From Pontibacter rufus (GTDB taxonomy: Bacteria > Bacteroidota > Bacteroidia > Cytophagales > Hymenobacteraceae): DNA of 64,000 nucleotides. The position numbers and the translations under genes are program-made. Location: NCBI RefSeq assembly GCF_015694705.1, contig NZ_JADQDR010000013.1:1-64000 (forward strand). The letters are read 5' to 3'. The notes beneath the pieces are model-generated. The model made no database searches, was not told the DNA's origin, and saw only the letters and a program-made list of their open reading frames with translations. Positions 55,565 to 64,000 of this stretch are shown piece after piece; position 1 is the stretch's first letter; each line of letters begins with the position of its first letter.

Positions 55565-57745
55565 TTGGAGCTTTCCGCACTTTTAGAGCCGCTTGCTGGC
55601 ACGCCCCAAACCACTACCGCGCTGGCGGTGCTGTTGCTGCCGCTGCTGGCTTTTGCCGTGCTGTTTTTCTTCGGGAGGCGGTTGCCGGGCCAGGGCGGCT
55701 GGCTGGGCATCAGTATTTCGGCCATCACCTTTGCCTTGTCTGTCTGGCTGTTTGTCCAAACCTGGAACACAGCTACTTTTCATACCCGCATCACCTGGTT
55801 TAGCCTTCCTGCTGTATTCACGGCCAATTTTACGGCAGGCATCCTTATCGACAACCTGACGGTGCTGATGCTGGTGCTGGTTACCTTCATCTCCACGCTG
55901 GTGCAGCTGTTCTCGGTGGGCTACATGCATGGCGACAAAGGCTACAGCCGCTATTTTGCGTACCTTGGGCTGTTTACGTTCAGCATGCTGGGCATTGTGC
56001 TGGTCGATAACCTGCTGCTGCTGTTCATGTTCTGGGAACTGGTGGGCTTTTCGTCCTACCTGCTTATCGGCTTCTGGTTTGAGCGCCCGGCAGCAACGGC
56101 GGCCAGCAAAAAGGCTTTTCTGCTGAACAGGGTAGGAGACATTGGTTTGCTGCTTGGGCTGTTTGCCTTTTATACCTGCTTCCGCACCTTCGACCTGGAG
56201 GCGCTGCGCACGCTTGTTACCGCTGGACACTGGACCGGCAACGGATTTATACTTGGCTATACTTTAAACGGCCAGCCGTGGCTGCTGGAACTGAGTCCGC
56301 TGCTGCTGACGCTGGCGGGGCTGGGGCTTTTTATGGGCTGTGTGGGCAAGTCGGCGCAGTTTCCGCTGCAAGTATGGCTGCCCGATGCCATGCAGGGCCC
56401 CACGCCGGTTTCCTCGCTCATACATGCGGCCACCATGGTAGCGGCCGGTGTATACCTGCTGGCACGCTGCTACGCCTTTTTTACGGTAGATGCGCTTACC
56501 GTAATTGCCTTTATCGGGGCCATTACGGCTTTGGTCGGGGCGATAGTTGCGCTGACGCAATACGATATTAAGGCGGTGCTGGCGTTCTCGACCATCTCGC
56601 AATTGGGTTATATGGTCATGGGCATGGGCACGGGCGCTTACAGTGCGTCCATCTTTCACCTCACCACGCATGCTTTCTTCAAGGCGGCGCTTTTCCTCAA
56701 TGCCGGTATCATCATCCACGCCATGCACCGCGGGCTGCACCGTTCGCACCCGTTCACGCACCTCGACCCGCAGGACATCCGCAACATGGGCGGCTTACGC
56801 AAAATCTTACCACTTACCTTTTACACGTACCTGCTGACCACCGCCGCGCTGGTGGGTTTGCCGCTGTTTTCGGGCTTTCTATCCAAAGATGCAATTCTTT
56901 CGGGTAGCTGGGCCTGGGCGCAAACCATGAGCAGGGGAGGCAATCTGCTATACTTTGTCGTGCCGGTTATTGGGTTTGCAGTGGTGTTGCTCACGGCTTT
57001 TTACATGGCCCGCCACATGTGGTTCATCTTCTTCGGCAGCTTCCGGGCTTCTTTTGAGGTGCGGGAATTGCGGTTGTCTGCTAAAAAGGAAATCGAAAAC
57101 GTTATGGCGCTGCCGGTCATTTTGCTGGCTATACTTTCGCTGGGGATTTTCTTTTCGCTGAATCCGCTCAGCATCAGCGGCAGCTGGTTTCTGCAGGGCA
57201 TCAGCTTAGAGGCACCGGGCACAAAGTATACTTTGCTGGCCGATAACCTGGTACAGGCGGTGTTGGCGCAGGGCGAAGCCAATCATACCTTGCATATTGT
57301 TTTCGGCGTATTTTCTACACTGCTGGGCGTGGCAGGTATAAGCTTCGCCATCAGCAAGTATAAAAACAAACCGCAGGAGGCGTTGTGGCGGCAGGAGCCG
57401 GAAGGAGCTTTCGCCAGGCTGTCTTACCATCAGTTCTATCTGAACAGTATTTATACCGTCGCCTTTATAAAGCCGGTATTGCTGCTTGCCAGAAGCGTGT
57501 ACCGCATAGACAAACGGGTGATAGATTATACCCTGAATTTCGGCAGCAAGCTGCTGGTCGTGTTTGCCAAAATAGTAAGCTGGTTCGACAGGCTGGTGGT
57601 AGATGGCCTTGTATGGCTCGTAGCCGCGCTGTCGAAACTCGTGGGCGGGCTCGGCCGGAATTTACAGAATGGCAAAGTGCAGTCGTACTACGCCTACTCG
57701 CTTTTCGGATTTATTTTGATTATACTATACATTGTCCTGTTTTGA
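55565..57745 (+). CDS. nuoL: NADH-quinone oxidoreductase subunit L
   Basis: A 726-residue proton-pumping subunit of complex I, longer than E. coli NuoL (613). Conserved segments are FMFWELVGFSSYLLIGFWFE (near 150-169), with the key Glu of helix 5, and LPDAMQGPTPVSSLIHAATM (near 269-288), with AVLAFSTISQLGYMVMGMGT near 337 and THAFFKAALFLNAGIIIHAM near 362, the Lys-bearing broken helices. The final helix (SLFGFILIILYIVLF) follows a lateral helix of the usual type. The start is TTG 55565; no ATG precedes the first helix. It is preceded by the REP-like element and followed by 192 bases before nuoM. Confidence 0.95.
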   Translation: MELSALLEPLAGTPQTTTALAVLLLPLLAFAVLFFFGRRLPGQGGWLGISISAITFALSVWLFVQTWNTATFHTRITWFSLPAVFTANFTAGILIDNLTVLMLVLVTFISTLVQLFSVGYMHGDKGYSRYFAYLGLFTFSMLGIVLVDNLLLLFMFWELVGFSSYLLIGFWFERPAATAASKKAFLLNRVGDIGLLLGLFAFYTCFRTFDLEALRTLVTAGHWTGNGFILGYTLNGQPWLLELSPLLLTLAGLGLFMGCVGKSAQFPLQVWLPDAMQGPTPVSSLIHAATMVAAGVYLLARCYAFFTVDALTVIAFIGAITALVGAIVALTQYDIKAVLAFSTISQLGYMVMGMGTGAYSASIFHLTTHAFFKAALFLNAGIIIHAMHRGLHRSHPFTHLDPQDIRNMGGLRKILPLTFYTYLLTTAALVGLPLFSGFLSKDAILSGSWAWAQTMSRGGNLLYFVVPVIGFAVVLLTAFYMARHMWFIFFGSFRASFEVRELRLSAKKEIENVMALPVILLAILSLGIFFSLNPLSISGSWFLQGISLEAPGTKYTLLADNLVQAVLAQGEANHTLHIVFGVFSTLLGVAGISFAISKYKNKPQEALWRQEPEGAFARLSYHQFYLNSIYTVAFIKPVLLLARSVYRIDKRVIDYTLNFGSKLLVVFAKIVSWFDRLVVDGLVWLVAALSKLVGGLGRNLQNGKVQSYYAYSLFGFILIILYIVLF

Positions 57746-57937
57746 TGATTAATTTCGCGCTGAGGATTTGGGAATTTGAAAATGTGGAAATTTGAAAAGG
57801 TGCTGATTATGGCTAATGCCTCCCCTGCACTTTCTGGTTTGTAATCCGAAACAGCGGGATTTAAATCATACAGCCATTTAACAAGCAACGACAAAAGTCC
57901 GGCGCCTGGCGTCCGGATACTAACGTCTGAAAAATAG

Positions 57938-59683
57938 ATGAACTTTATACTTAGCAGCCTTATTTTTACGCCTTTGCTGGCCGCGCTCGTTGTGCTGTTG
58001 CTGCCGGTGCGCCGGCAGAAGGCAATCAAGGCGGTTACGCTGCTGGGTACGCTGGTGCAGATGGTGCTGGCTATACTTTTATACTTCCGGTTTGATGGCA
58101 GCGCTTTTGCCAACGGTCAGCAGGGTTACCAGTTTGTGGAGAAGCTGCACTGGATTGGCTTTTCGCTCGGCACATTGGGTCGTTTCCAGATAGATTATTT
58201 TGTGGGTGTGGACGGCATCAGCATCAGCATGGTGCTGCTTACCGGCATTATTGGCGTTATCGGCGTTATCTCCTCGTGGACCATTACCAAAAACGTAAAG
58301 GGTTATTTTCTGCTCTACCTGCTGCTGCTCACCAGCGTTACAGGTTGCTTTCTGGCACTCGATTTCTTCCTGTTCTATCTCTTTTTCGAGTTCATGCTGC
58401 TGCCCATGTACTTCCTTATCGGTCTGTGGGGCGGCCCGAAACGCGAGTATGCTGCCATTAAATTCTTCATTTATACCTTGGTCGGGTCCCTGTTTATCCT
58501 GATTGTGATGATTGGGCTTTATACTTCCGTGATTGACCCGCAGGCCACGGCGGTGCAGTTAGGATTGATAGGCGCAGGAGGAACTGCGGCGCCGAACGCC
58601 ATTTTACAGGTGCAGCAAATGTTGCAGCAGAACATGGTTAGCAGTGCCGATATGGTGCGCACCTTCAGTATTCCGGCGATGATGGAGCCTGCCAACTTTA
58701 TACCGGGCAGCCTGCTGCATGTGCTGTCGGGGGTGGAACTGTGGTATTTGCCGATACGGTTTATTGCATTCCTGCTGTTGTTTGCCGGATTTGCCATCAA
58801 AGTGCCTTCGGTGCCTGTGCATACCTGGCTGCCGGACGCGCACGTAGAGGCACCCACACCGGTTTCGGTTTTGCTGGCGGCTATACTTCTAAAAGTGGGC
58901 GGCTACGGCCTGATTCGTATAGTATACCCCATTTTCCCGGATGCAGGCGCTTACTTTTCTATACTTGTAGGCGGCCTGGGCGTGCTGTCCATCATCTATG
59001 GTGCCCTGAATGCGCTGGCGATGAACGACCTCAAAAAGCTTGTTGCCTACTCTTCGGTGTCGCACATGGGTTTTGTGCTGCTGGGCCTGGCTTCGCTTAC
59101 CACCGAAGGCGTAAACGGCGCGGTGTATATGATGTTCAGCCACGGCATCATTTCCGCCATGCTCTTCCTGGTAGTCGGCGTGATTTACGACCGGGCGCAC
59201 GACCGCGCGATACAGAATTTCAGGGGGCTGGCCAAAGTAATGCCGGCTTATACCACCTTTGTGATAATTGCTTTTTTCGCCTCGCTGGGGTTGCCGGGTT
59301 TCTCCGGTTTTATCTCGGAGTTGCTGGTACTCCTGGGCGGCTTCAGCGCGCCGGAAGCCACGGGTATGCTGCCGCGCTGGCTGACAGTGGTGGCGGTATT
59401 TGGTTTGTTGTTGTCGGCCGCTTATTACCTGTGGGCGCTGCAGCGCATGTTCTTCGGCAAATACTGGATTTTCCCGGAGCTGCGCGCCAAAGCCACTATC
59501 ACCGACCTAAACTTTCGGGAGTACCTGATGCTGGCGCCGCTGGCGGTGCTGGCGCTGTTATTTGGTATTTTACCAAACCTGTTACTGGATAAAATCAGTG
59601 TAGCGGTGACAGGTATGACACAGCTGACCTTACAAAACGGGCAGGAACAACTGGAGTTGGTGTTGTCTTCTTTGATAAGATAG
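57938..59683 (+). CDS. nuoM: NADH-quinone oxidoreductase subunit M
   Basis: A 581-residue proton-pumping subunit of complex I, longer than E. coli NuoM (509) because of an insertion near 200-255 (GAGGTAAPNAILQVQQMLQQ) between helices. The key motifs are FFEFMLLPMYFLIGLWGGPK (near 148-167) with its Glu, HTWLPDAHVEAPTPVSVLLA (near 295-314) and LKKLVAYSSVSHMGFVLLGL (near 365-384). The insertion may be a family feature of these bacteria. The start ATG 57938 is followed by a typical first helix (LIFTPLLAALVVLLLPV). nuoN follows after about 100 bases. Confidence 0.95.
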   Translation: MNFILSSLIFTPLLAALVVLLLPVRRQKAIKAVTLLGTLVQMVLAILLYFRFDGSAFANGQQGYQFVEKLHWIGFSLGTLGRFQIDYFVGVDGISISMVLLTGIIGVIGVISSWTITKNVKGYFLLYLLLLTSVTGCFLALDFFLFYLFFEFMLLPMYFLIGLWGGPKREYAAIKFFIYTLVGSLFILIVMIGLYTSVIDPQATAVQLGLIGAGGTAAPNAILQVQQMLQQNMVSSADMVRTFSIPAMMEPANFIPGSLLHVLSGVELWYLPIRFIAFLLLFAGFAIKVPSVPVHTWLPDAHVEAPTPVSVLLAAILLKVGGYGLIRIVYPIFPDAGAYFSILVGGLGVLSIIYGALNALAMNDLKKLVAYSSVSHMGFVLLGLASLTTEGVNGAVYMMFSHGIISAMLFLVVGVIYDRAHDRAIQNFRGLAKVMPAYTTFVIIAFFASLGLPGFSGFISELLVLLGGFSAPEATGMLPRWLTVVAVFGLLLSAAYYLWALQRMFFGKYWIFPELRAKATITDLNFREYLMLAPLAVLALLFGILPNLLLDKISVAVTGMTQLTLQNGQEQLELVLSSLIR

Positions 59684-59784
59684 ATAATAGTAGAAGCGGA
59701 TAGCCATTACCTGATTCAGGCAAAATAAATCTGAAGCAGCGATAGCTCCTAAAAAGCTGAAATTTATACTTGCGTAAACATTAA

Positions 59785-61290
59785 GTGAACGAACAGGCAG
59801 CATACTTATCCGACACCATCAGCACCATCAAAGCGGGGGCAGGCGTGCTGCTGCCTGAGTTGCTGTTGGCGTTTTTCTTCCTGCTGCTCGTTACTTTGGA
59901 CCTTTTCAAATCCCGAAGTATAAAACAGCTGCTGCCCTGGCTGGCGCTTACGGGCTTATTTGCCGCATTGCTGATACAAGTTTATGGCGGCTATTCTTCC
60001 GGTAAAGAATCCTTTCTGGACATGCTGCTTTCTGACGGGCTGGCACGTTACGCCGGAGTCCTTTTCAGTGCGGCCGGCATTTTTACAGTGCTGCTCTCGC
60101 TGCAGAACAAAGCGCTGGAAAATCTGAGACAGGGGCGTGGCGAGTATTACGCGCTTATCCTGATGCTGGTGCTGGGCCTCAACCTGATGGCCAAGTCGGT
60201 AAATTTACTGATGGTTTTCCTGGCGATTGAAACCGTGTCCATTGCCTCCTACATCCTCACGCTCACTCTAAAAGAAGAAAAACGCGCTGTAGAAGCCGGC
60301 CTGAAGTATGTGCTGTACGGAACGCTGTCGGCGGGTGTGATGCTGTACGGTATGTCGTTTTTCTACGGATTGACCGGCTCCCTGCATTATACATCGGAGG
60401 GCTTTGCGCTGGCTTTGCTGCGGGCAGACACGCTGTTGGTAACGGTAGCGGCCATACTGGTGTTTGCCGGCTTTTTCTTCAAAATTTCCGCGGTGCCCTT
60501 TCATTTCTGGGCGCCCGATGTATACCAGGGTGCGCCCATGCCGGTAGTAGCGCTGTTCTCTACCGGTCCCAAAATGGCCGGCATCGTAGTTATCCTCCGC
60601 TTTGTCGCTCCGTTTACGGATGCGCTGGCGTTCCGGGATGTGCAGCTTTTTCTCGGCATTGCGGCCCTGGCTACCTTGGCTGTTGGTAATTTTACGGCAC
60701 TCTGGCAACAGACGCCGCGCCGCCTGATGGCGTATTCTTCCGTGTCGCACGCCGGCTTTTTGCTGACAGGTTTGCTTGCTTTCGGCACAGATTATACTTC
60801 AAGTATACTTTTTTACCTGACGGTGCTGCTGTTTATGAACTTCGGCATTTTCCTGTTTCTGCAAATCGCCGAAGATGCTTTCAAGGTAGAAAAGCTGGCG
60901 GATTTCTCCGGGCTTGGCCGCCTGTATCCATACCTGGGCGTGCTGGCACTGCTATACTTGCTCTCACTCACGGGGCTGCCGCCGCTGGCCGGTTTTGTGG
61001 GCAAACTGCTTATCTTTAGCAATGTATGGGAGGCGTATACGTTAACACAAAACAGCCTGCTGCTGGCATTGCTGGTGACCGGGATTCTGCTGACAGGCGT
61101 GGCGTTGTTTTATTATATCAAAATACCGTTCTACCTTTTCTTTAAAGGGAATCAAACTGACGAAAAATTAGTTATTTCATTGTCGGATAAACTGCTGCTG
61201 GGACTGTTCGCCCTGGCACTGCTGGTTCTGTTTTTTAAACCTGACCTGCTGCTGACCTGGATAGAACAATTACTGACGCAGACACTATAA
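59785..61290 (+). CDS. nuoN: NADH-quinone oxidoreductase subunit N
   Basis: A 501-residue proton-pumping subunit of complex I. FLAIETVSIASYILTLTLKE (near 152-171) holds the helix 5 Glu, ISAVPFHFWAPDVYQGAPMP (near 234-253) is the conserved loop and helix 7, and RRLMAYSSVSHAGFLLTGLL (near 312-331) carries helix 8. The start is GTG 59785 (GTGAACGAACAG); no ATG fits the N-terminus MNEQAAYLSDTIS. The length matches the family (E. coli 485). It closes the nuo run, and the purF-like gene begins 8 bases after its stop, so that gene is probably on the same mRNA. Confidence 0.95.
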   Translation: MNEQAAYLSDTISTIKAGAGVLLPELLLAFFFLLLVTLDLFKSRSIKQLLPWLALTGLFAALLIQVYGGYSSGKESFLDMLLSDGLARYAGVLFSAAGIFTVLLSLQNKALENLRQGRGEYYALILMLVLGLNLMAKSVNLLMVFLAIETVSIASYILTLTLKEEKRAVEAGLKYVLYGTLSAGVMLYGMSFFYGLTGSLHYTSEGFALALLRADTLLVTVAAILVFAGFFFKISAVPFHFWAPDVYQGAPMPVVALFSTGPKMAGIVVILRFVAPFTDALAFRDVQLFLGIAALATLAVGNFTALWQQTPRRLMAYSSVSHAGFLLTGLLAFGTDYTSSILFYLTVLLFMNFGIFLFLQIAEDAFKVEKLADFSGLGRLYPYLGVLALLYLLSLTGLPPLAGFVGKLLIFSNVWEAYTLTQNSLLLALLVTGILLTGVALFYYIKIPFYLFFKGNQTDEKLVISLSDKLLLGLFALALLVLFFKPDLLLTWIEQLLTQTL

Positions 61291-61297
61291 AACATAC

Positions 61298-63190
61298 ATG
61301 AGCGATTCAATAAAGCACGAATGTGGTATTGCCTTAATCAGGCTCCGCAAACCAATCAGTTATTATGCCGAGAAGTATGGCACCCCCATGTATGGCATTA
61401 ACAAGCTGTTCCTGCTCATGCAGAAGCAGCACAACCGCGGGCAGGACGGGGCTGGCGTGGCCAGTATCAAGATAAATGCCGGCCCGGGTATGGAGTACAT
61501 CAGCCGCTTCCGCTCCGTGAAAACGCGCGCCATTGACAGCATCTTCGGTAAAATTGGCAAAGAATACCAGCACCTGAAGCAAAACAACCCGGAGGAGGCG
61601 CAGGACATAAACTGGATTTGGAACAACATGCCTTTTTTGGGTGATGTATACCTGGGCCACCTGCGCTACGGCACACACGGTGTCAACAGCGTAGACAATT
61701 GCCACCCCATGGTGCGCGAGAACAACTGGCGCAGCCGCAGCCTGGCCGTGGCCGGTAACTTCAACATGACCAATGTGGACGAGCAGTTCCAGAAACTGGT
61801 GGAGTTGGGCCAGCATCCGAAACATAAAACCGACACCACTACGGTGCTGGAAAAGATAGGCCACTTCCTGGATGAAGAGAACCAAGCCTTGTTCGGATAC
61901 TACAAACACGATCATACGAATGTAGAAATAACCTCCCTCATTGAGGAAAACCTCGATTTGCAACGCGTGCTGAAACGCGCCTGCAAGGATTTTGACGGCG
62001 GCTACGCCATGGCGGGTCTCACCGGCTACGGCGCTTCCTTTGTGGTGCGCGATCCGAATGGCATCCGCCCGGCCTATTATTATGTGGACGACGAAGTGGT
62101 GGTAATTGCTTCTGAAAAACCAGCTATCAAAACAGCTTTTGATATTGACTACAGCCAGATAAAGGAAATTACCCCCGGCCATGCGCTGATAGTGGACAAA
62201 GCCGGCAACCCGTCGATGAAAGAGGTGGTGGAGCCGCGTGAAAAACTTTCCTGCAGCTTTGAGCGCATCTACTTCTCCAGGGGCAACGACCCGGAGATTT
62301 ATGAGGAGCGCAAAAACATGGGCAAACTGCTGTGCCCCCAGATTCTGGAAGCAATCGACTATAACCTGAAGGACACCGTTTTCTCTTATATCCCCAATAC
62401 GGCTGAAAGTTCGTGGCTGGGTATGATGAAAGGTATAGAACAATATTTGCGTAAATACCGCAAGCAGGCCATACTTAACCAGAACCTGACTGAAGAGGAA
62501 CTGGATGAAATCCTGCAGTTTAAGCCGCGGGCCGAAAAGCTCGTCATTAAAGATGCGAAACTGCGTACGTTTATCACCGATAACGACCACCGCGACGACT
62601 TGGTGACGCACGTATACGATACCACCTACGAAGTAGTGAAGAAAGGCGTGGATACAGTAGTCGTGCTGGACGACTCTATCGTACGTGGCACCACGCTGGA
62701 AAAAAGCATCATCAAGATGCTGGACAAGCTGGAGCCGAAAAAAATCATTATCGTTTCCTGTGCTCCCCAAATCCGCTACCCCGACTGCTATGGCATTGAT
62801 ATGTCGAGAATGAAGGAATTTGTGGCATTCAGGGCGCTACTAGGCTTATTAAGCGACAGAGGCCTGTCTAACAAGATAGATGATGTTTACGATAAATGTA
62901 TGGCTGCCGTGGGCACACCTGCCTTTCAGCAAACCAACTTTGTGCAGGAACTCTACGACATGTTCACCCATTACGAGCTAGCCGACAAAGTAGCGGAAAT
63001 TGTAAAAGCGCCGGAGGTAAATGCCGAGGTCGAAGTTATTTACCAGACCATAGAAGATTTGCACCTGGCCTGCCCCAACCACAAAGGCGACTGGTATTTT
63101 ACCGGCAACTACCCCACACCGGGCGGCACGGGCGTAGTAAACCGCGCCTTCATGAACTTTATGGAAAATAAAGTAGGCCGCGCTTACTAA
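61298..63190 (+). CDS. purF: Amidophosphoribosyltransferase (long Bacteroidota type)
   Basis: A 630-residue enzyme with an N-terminal class II glutamine amidotransferase and a C-terminal phosphoribosyltransferase domain. This is the PurF layout, which makes phosphoribosylamine from PRPP and glutamine as the first purine step. The nucleophile would be Cys9 (HECGIALIRL), exposed by removal of a short propeptide. RGQDGAGVAS, YLGHLRYGTHG and the DGGYAMAGLTGYGASFVVRD blocks follow; the PRPP loop is VVVLDDSIVRGTTLEKS near 455. It is longer than standard PurF (about 470-505) because of extra segments, a form I recall as a second PurF-like protein in this phylum, so its exact role is less sure. It lies 8 bases after nuoN. 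Confidence 0.82.
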   Translation: MSDSIKHECGIALIRLRKPISYYAEKYGTPMYGINKLFLLMQKQHNRGQDGAGVASIKINAGPGMEYISRFRSVKTRAIDSIFGKIGKEYQHLKQNNPEEAQDINWIWNNMPFLGDVYLGHLRYGTHGVNSVDNCHPMVRENNWRSRSLAVAGNFNMTNVDEQFQKLVELGQHPKHKTDTTTVLEKIGHFLDEENQALFGYYKHDHTNVEITSLIEENLDLQRVLKRACKDFDGGYAMAGLTGYGASFVVRDPNGIRPAYYYVDDEVVVIASEKPAIKTAFDIDYSQIKEITPGHALIVDKAGNPSMKEVVEPREKLSCSFERIYFSRGNDPEIYEERKNMGKLLCPQILEAIDYNLKDTVFSYIPNTAESSWLGMMKGIEQYLRKYRKQAILNQNLTEEELDEILQFKPRAEKLVIKDAKLRTFITDNDHRDDLVTHVYDTTYEVVKKGVDTVVVLDDSIVRGTTLEKSIIKMLDKLEPKKIIIVSCAPQIRYPDCYGIDMSRMKEFVAFRALLGLLSDRGLSNKIDDVYDKCMAAVGTPAFQQTNFVQELYDMFTHYELADKVAEIVKAPEVNAEVEVIYQTIEDLHLACPNHKGDWYFTGNYPTPGGTGVVNRAFMNFMENKVGRAY

Positions 63191-63229
63191 GTATAAAACA
63201 CATCTTTCTTACAATACAGAACCGGCTCC

Positions 63230-63260
63230 TATATCAGGAGCCGGTTTTTTGTTTTCGATA
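63230..63260 (+). terminator. Terminator after the purF-like gene
   Basis: Perfect 11-base arms (AACCGGCTCCT at 63230-63240 and its complement at 63246-63256) with a 5-base loop, then TTTT. It lies 40 bases after the stop and would end the nuo-purF transcript. The remaining 220 bases up to 63483 hold nothing recognisable. Confidence 0.88.
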
Positions 63261-63483
63261 GTTTCCATCGCAAATAAAAAGTGCCTTGCTTCCGTGTAGC
63301 CCCTCCACCCGGATTGCTTTTTAAAGTATCGCTCAGAGTATGGCGGACGCTTTGTTCTGATTTTAATGAATTTAAAGAATAAATTGAACTTTGTTGCTAT
63401 ACCTTAAGTTTGTTCTGATATCTATCCAAGATTAAGTAGTGTTAATGCTATTCTTAAAGGTAGATACCAAGCCCGACTTATAC

Positions 63484-64000
63484 ATGAAAACAAATTTTAC
63501 TTCTTCGGTGCAGATGTGCTCTGCCTGTTTTTGTATGGCTATACTTATGGTTGCGAACATGGCAACTGCGCAGGTAAGTATGAGTAAGTATAAAACAACC
63601 TACGCACAGGATTTTAATGTATTGCCATCGTCCGGCACAGCAGCCTGGGAGGATGGTACTGCTTACATGCCCGGCTGGTACGTGCAGCGGACTATACCCA
63701 GCAGCACATTAACAGCCAATGCAGGCAACAGCAATACGGGCGGCCTGTATAGCTATGGTTCGTCCGGTGCTGCAGATCGTGCGCTGGGCTCCATCAGTTC
63801 TCTGAAGGCAGGAGAGTTTGCCTACGGTTTGTTGCTGCAGAACAACACAGGCGACACTATCCAGCAACTTGATATTAGCTTTTACGGCGAGCAGTGGCGC
63901 ATCTCTAACAGCACAGCCGGTGAGCACCAGATTGCTTTTTACTACGCCATCAGCACCGACGCTGCTGCTTTTGACCTGTCGCCGGGCTCCGACAAGAACT
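63484..64000 (+). CDS. N-terminal part of a secreted protein (runs out of the window)
   Basis: An ATG at 63484 opens a frame that stays open to the window end (172 codons). The signal peptide has the hydrophobic part CFCMAILMVANMATAQ. The mature part starts with QDFNVLPSSGTAAWEDGTAY, continues GNSNTGGLYSYGSSGAADRA and FYGEQWRISNSTAGEHQIAF. This pattern is the N-terminal beta domain common in Bacteroidota extracellular proteins secreted by the type IX system, often followed by lamin-tail, nuclease or other domains and a C-terminal sorting domain. The rest of the gene lies outside, so its activity cannot be told. Confidence 0.8.
   Translation, partial: MKTNFTSSVQMCSACFCMAILMVANMATAQVSMSKYKTTYAQDFNVLPSSGTAAWEDGTAYMPGWYVQRTIPSSTLTANAGNSNTGGLYSYGSSGAADRALGSISSLKAGEFAYGLLLQNNTGDTIQQLDISFYGEQWRISNSTAGEHQIAFYYAISTDAAAFDLSPGSDKN

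Noticed and set aside
61334..62770. A 478-codon minus-strand ORF inside the purF-like gene
   Set aside because: Same reason: an antisense shadow of a gene with clear glutaminase and PRPP motifs.
1..64000. tRNA or rRNA genes and CRISPR arrays
   Set aside because: No T-arm-like GGTTCGAATCC context with acceptor pairing, no rRNA-like blocks and no regularly spaced direct repeats were found on either strand.

Overview
The window looks like a chromosomal segment of a Bacteroidota bacterium, most likely Cytophagales/Hymenobacteraceae (Pontibacter- or Hymenobacter-like). The evidence is TonB-dependent receptors (one with STN and carboxypeptidase-regulatory domains), DUF4249, DUF4199 and BatA-type proteins, menaquinone synthesis (MenA), lipoproteins, several TTG/GTG starts without clear Shine-Dalgarno sites, and a TAnnTTTG-type -7 box. 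The placement is inference from gene content. No rRNA, tRNA, CRISPR array, prophage or intact insertion sequence was seen.

Layout. 0.2-6.7 kb: a tight plus-strand run of BatA/vWA membrane protein, a dihydroorotase-like protein without its metal ligands, two DUF4199 membrane proteins and two glycosyltransferases. 6.9-15.2 kb: an envelope locus with a secreted unknown, an STN-TonB receptor, a DUF4249 lipoprotein, a macroglobulin/plug-like protein and a periplasmic beta-propeller. 15.3-20.6 kb: purB, an AsmA-like/GT51 glycosyltransferase fusion, an SBF-like transporter and a DUF3817 protein. 20.7-25.6 kb (minus strand): an aromatic amino-acid cluster with pheA, an aminotransferase and two DAHP synthase/chorismate mutase paralogues. 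pheA is preceded by a Phe/Tyr-rich leader peptide and an attenuator; the second DAHP synthase gene has a homologous leader that is out of frame. 25.7-34.9 kb: TerC/Alx, a dolichol-phosphate-type glycosyltransferase, a GmhB-like phosphatase, a small lipoprotein, arginine decarboxylase facing arginase-argS, a lipoprotein glutathione peroxidase and MenA. 35.0-36.2 kb: an AT-rich accessory patch with a RelE/HigB-like toxin-antitoxin pair and an orphan lipoprotein. 36.4-52.1 kb: nicotinamidase, a second beta-barrel receptor, a DEAD-box helicase, YebC, a CaiB-type CoA transferase, a phosphodiesterase-like enzyme, a CotH-like protein, an ABC-F ATPase, small membrane proteins and murI. 52.3-61.3 kb: complex I genes nuoHI-x-JKLMN (x is an unlisted 58-residue membrane protein), followed by a purF-like gene. 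63.5 kb to the end: the start of a secreted protein gene that runs out of the window.

Two sequence-level themes stand out. The 7-mer AAGTATA/TATACTT is strongly over-represented on both strands, inside and outside genes and in several reading frames, so selection or mutation appears to act on the DNA word itself. Intergenic spaces also carry several different families of palindromic REP/MITE-like elements, two of them inside the nuo operon. The best candidate for an undescribed regulatory system is the pair of aromatic attenuators at 24.0-24.2 and 25.4-25.6 kb.
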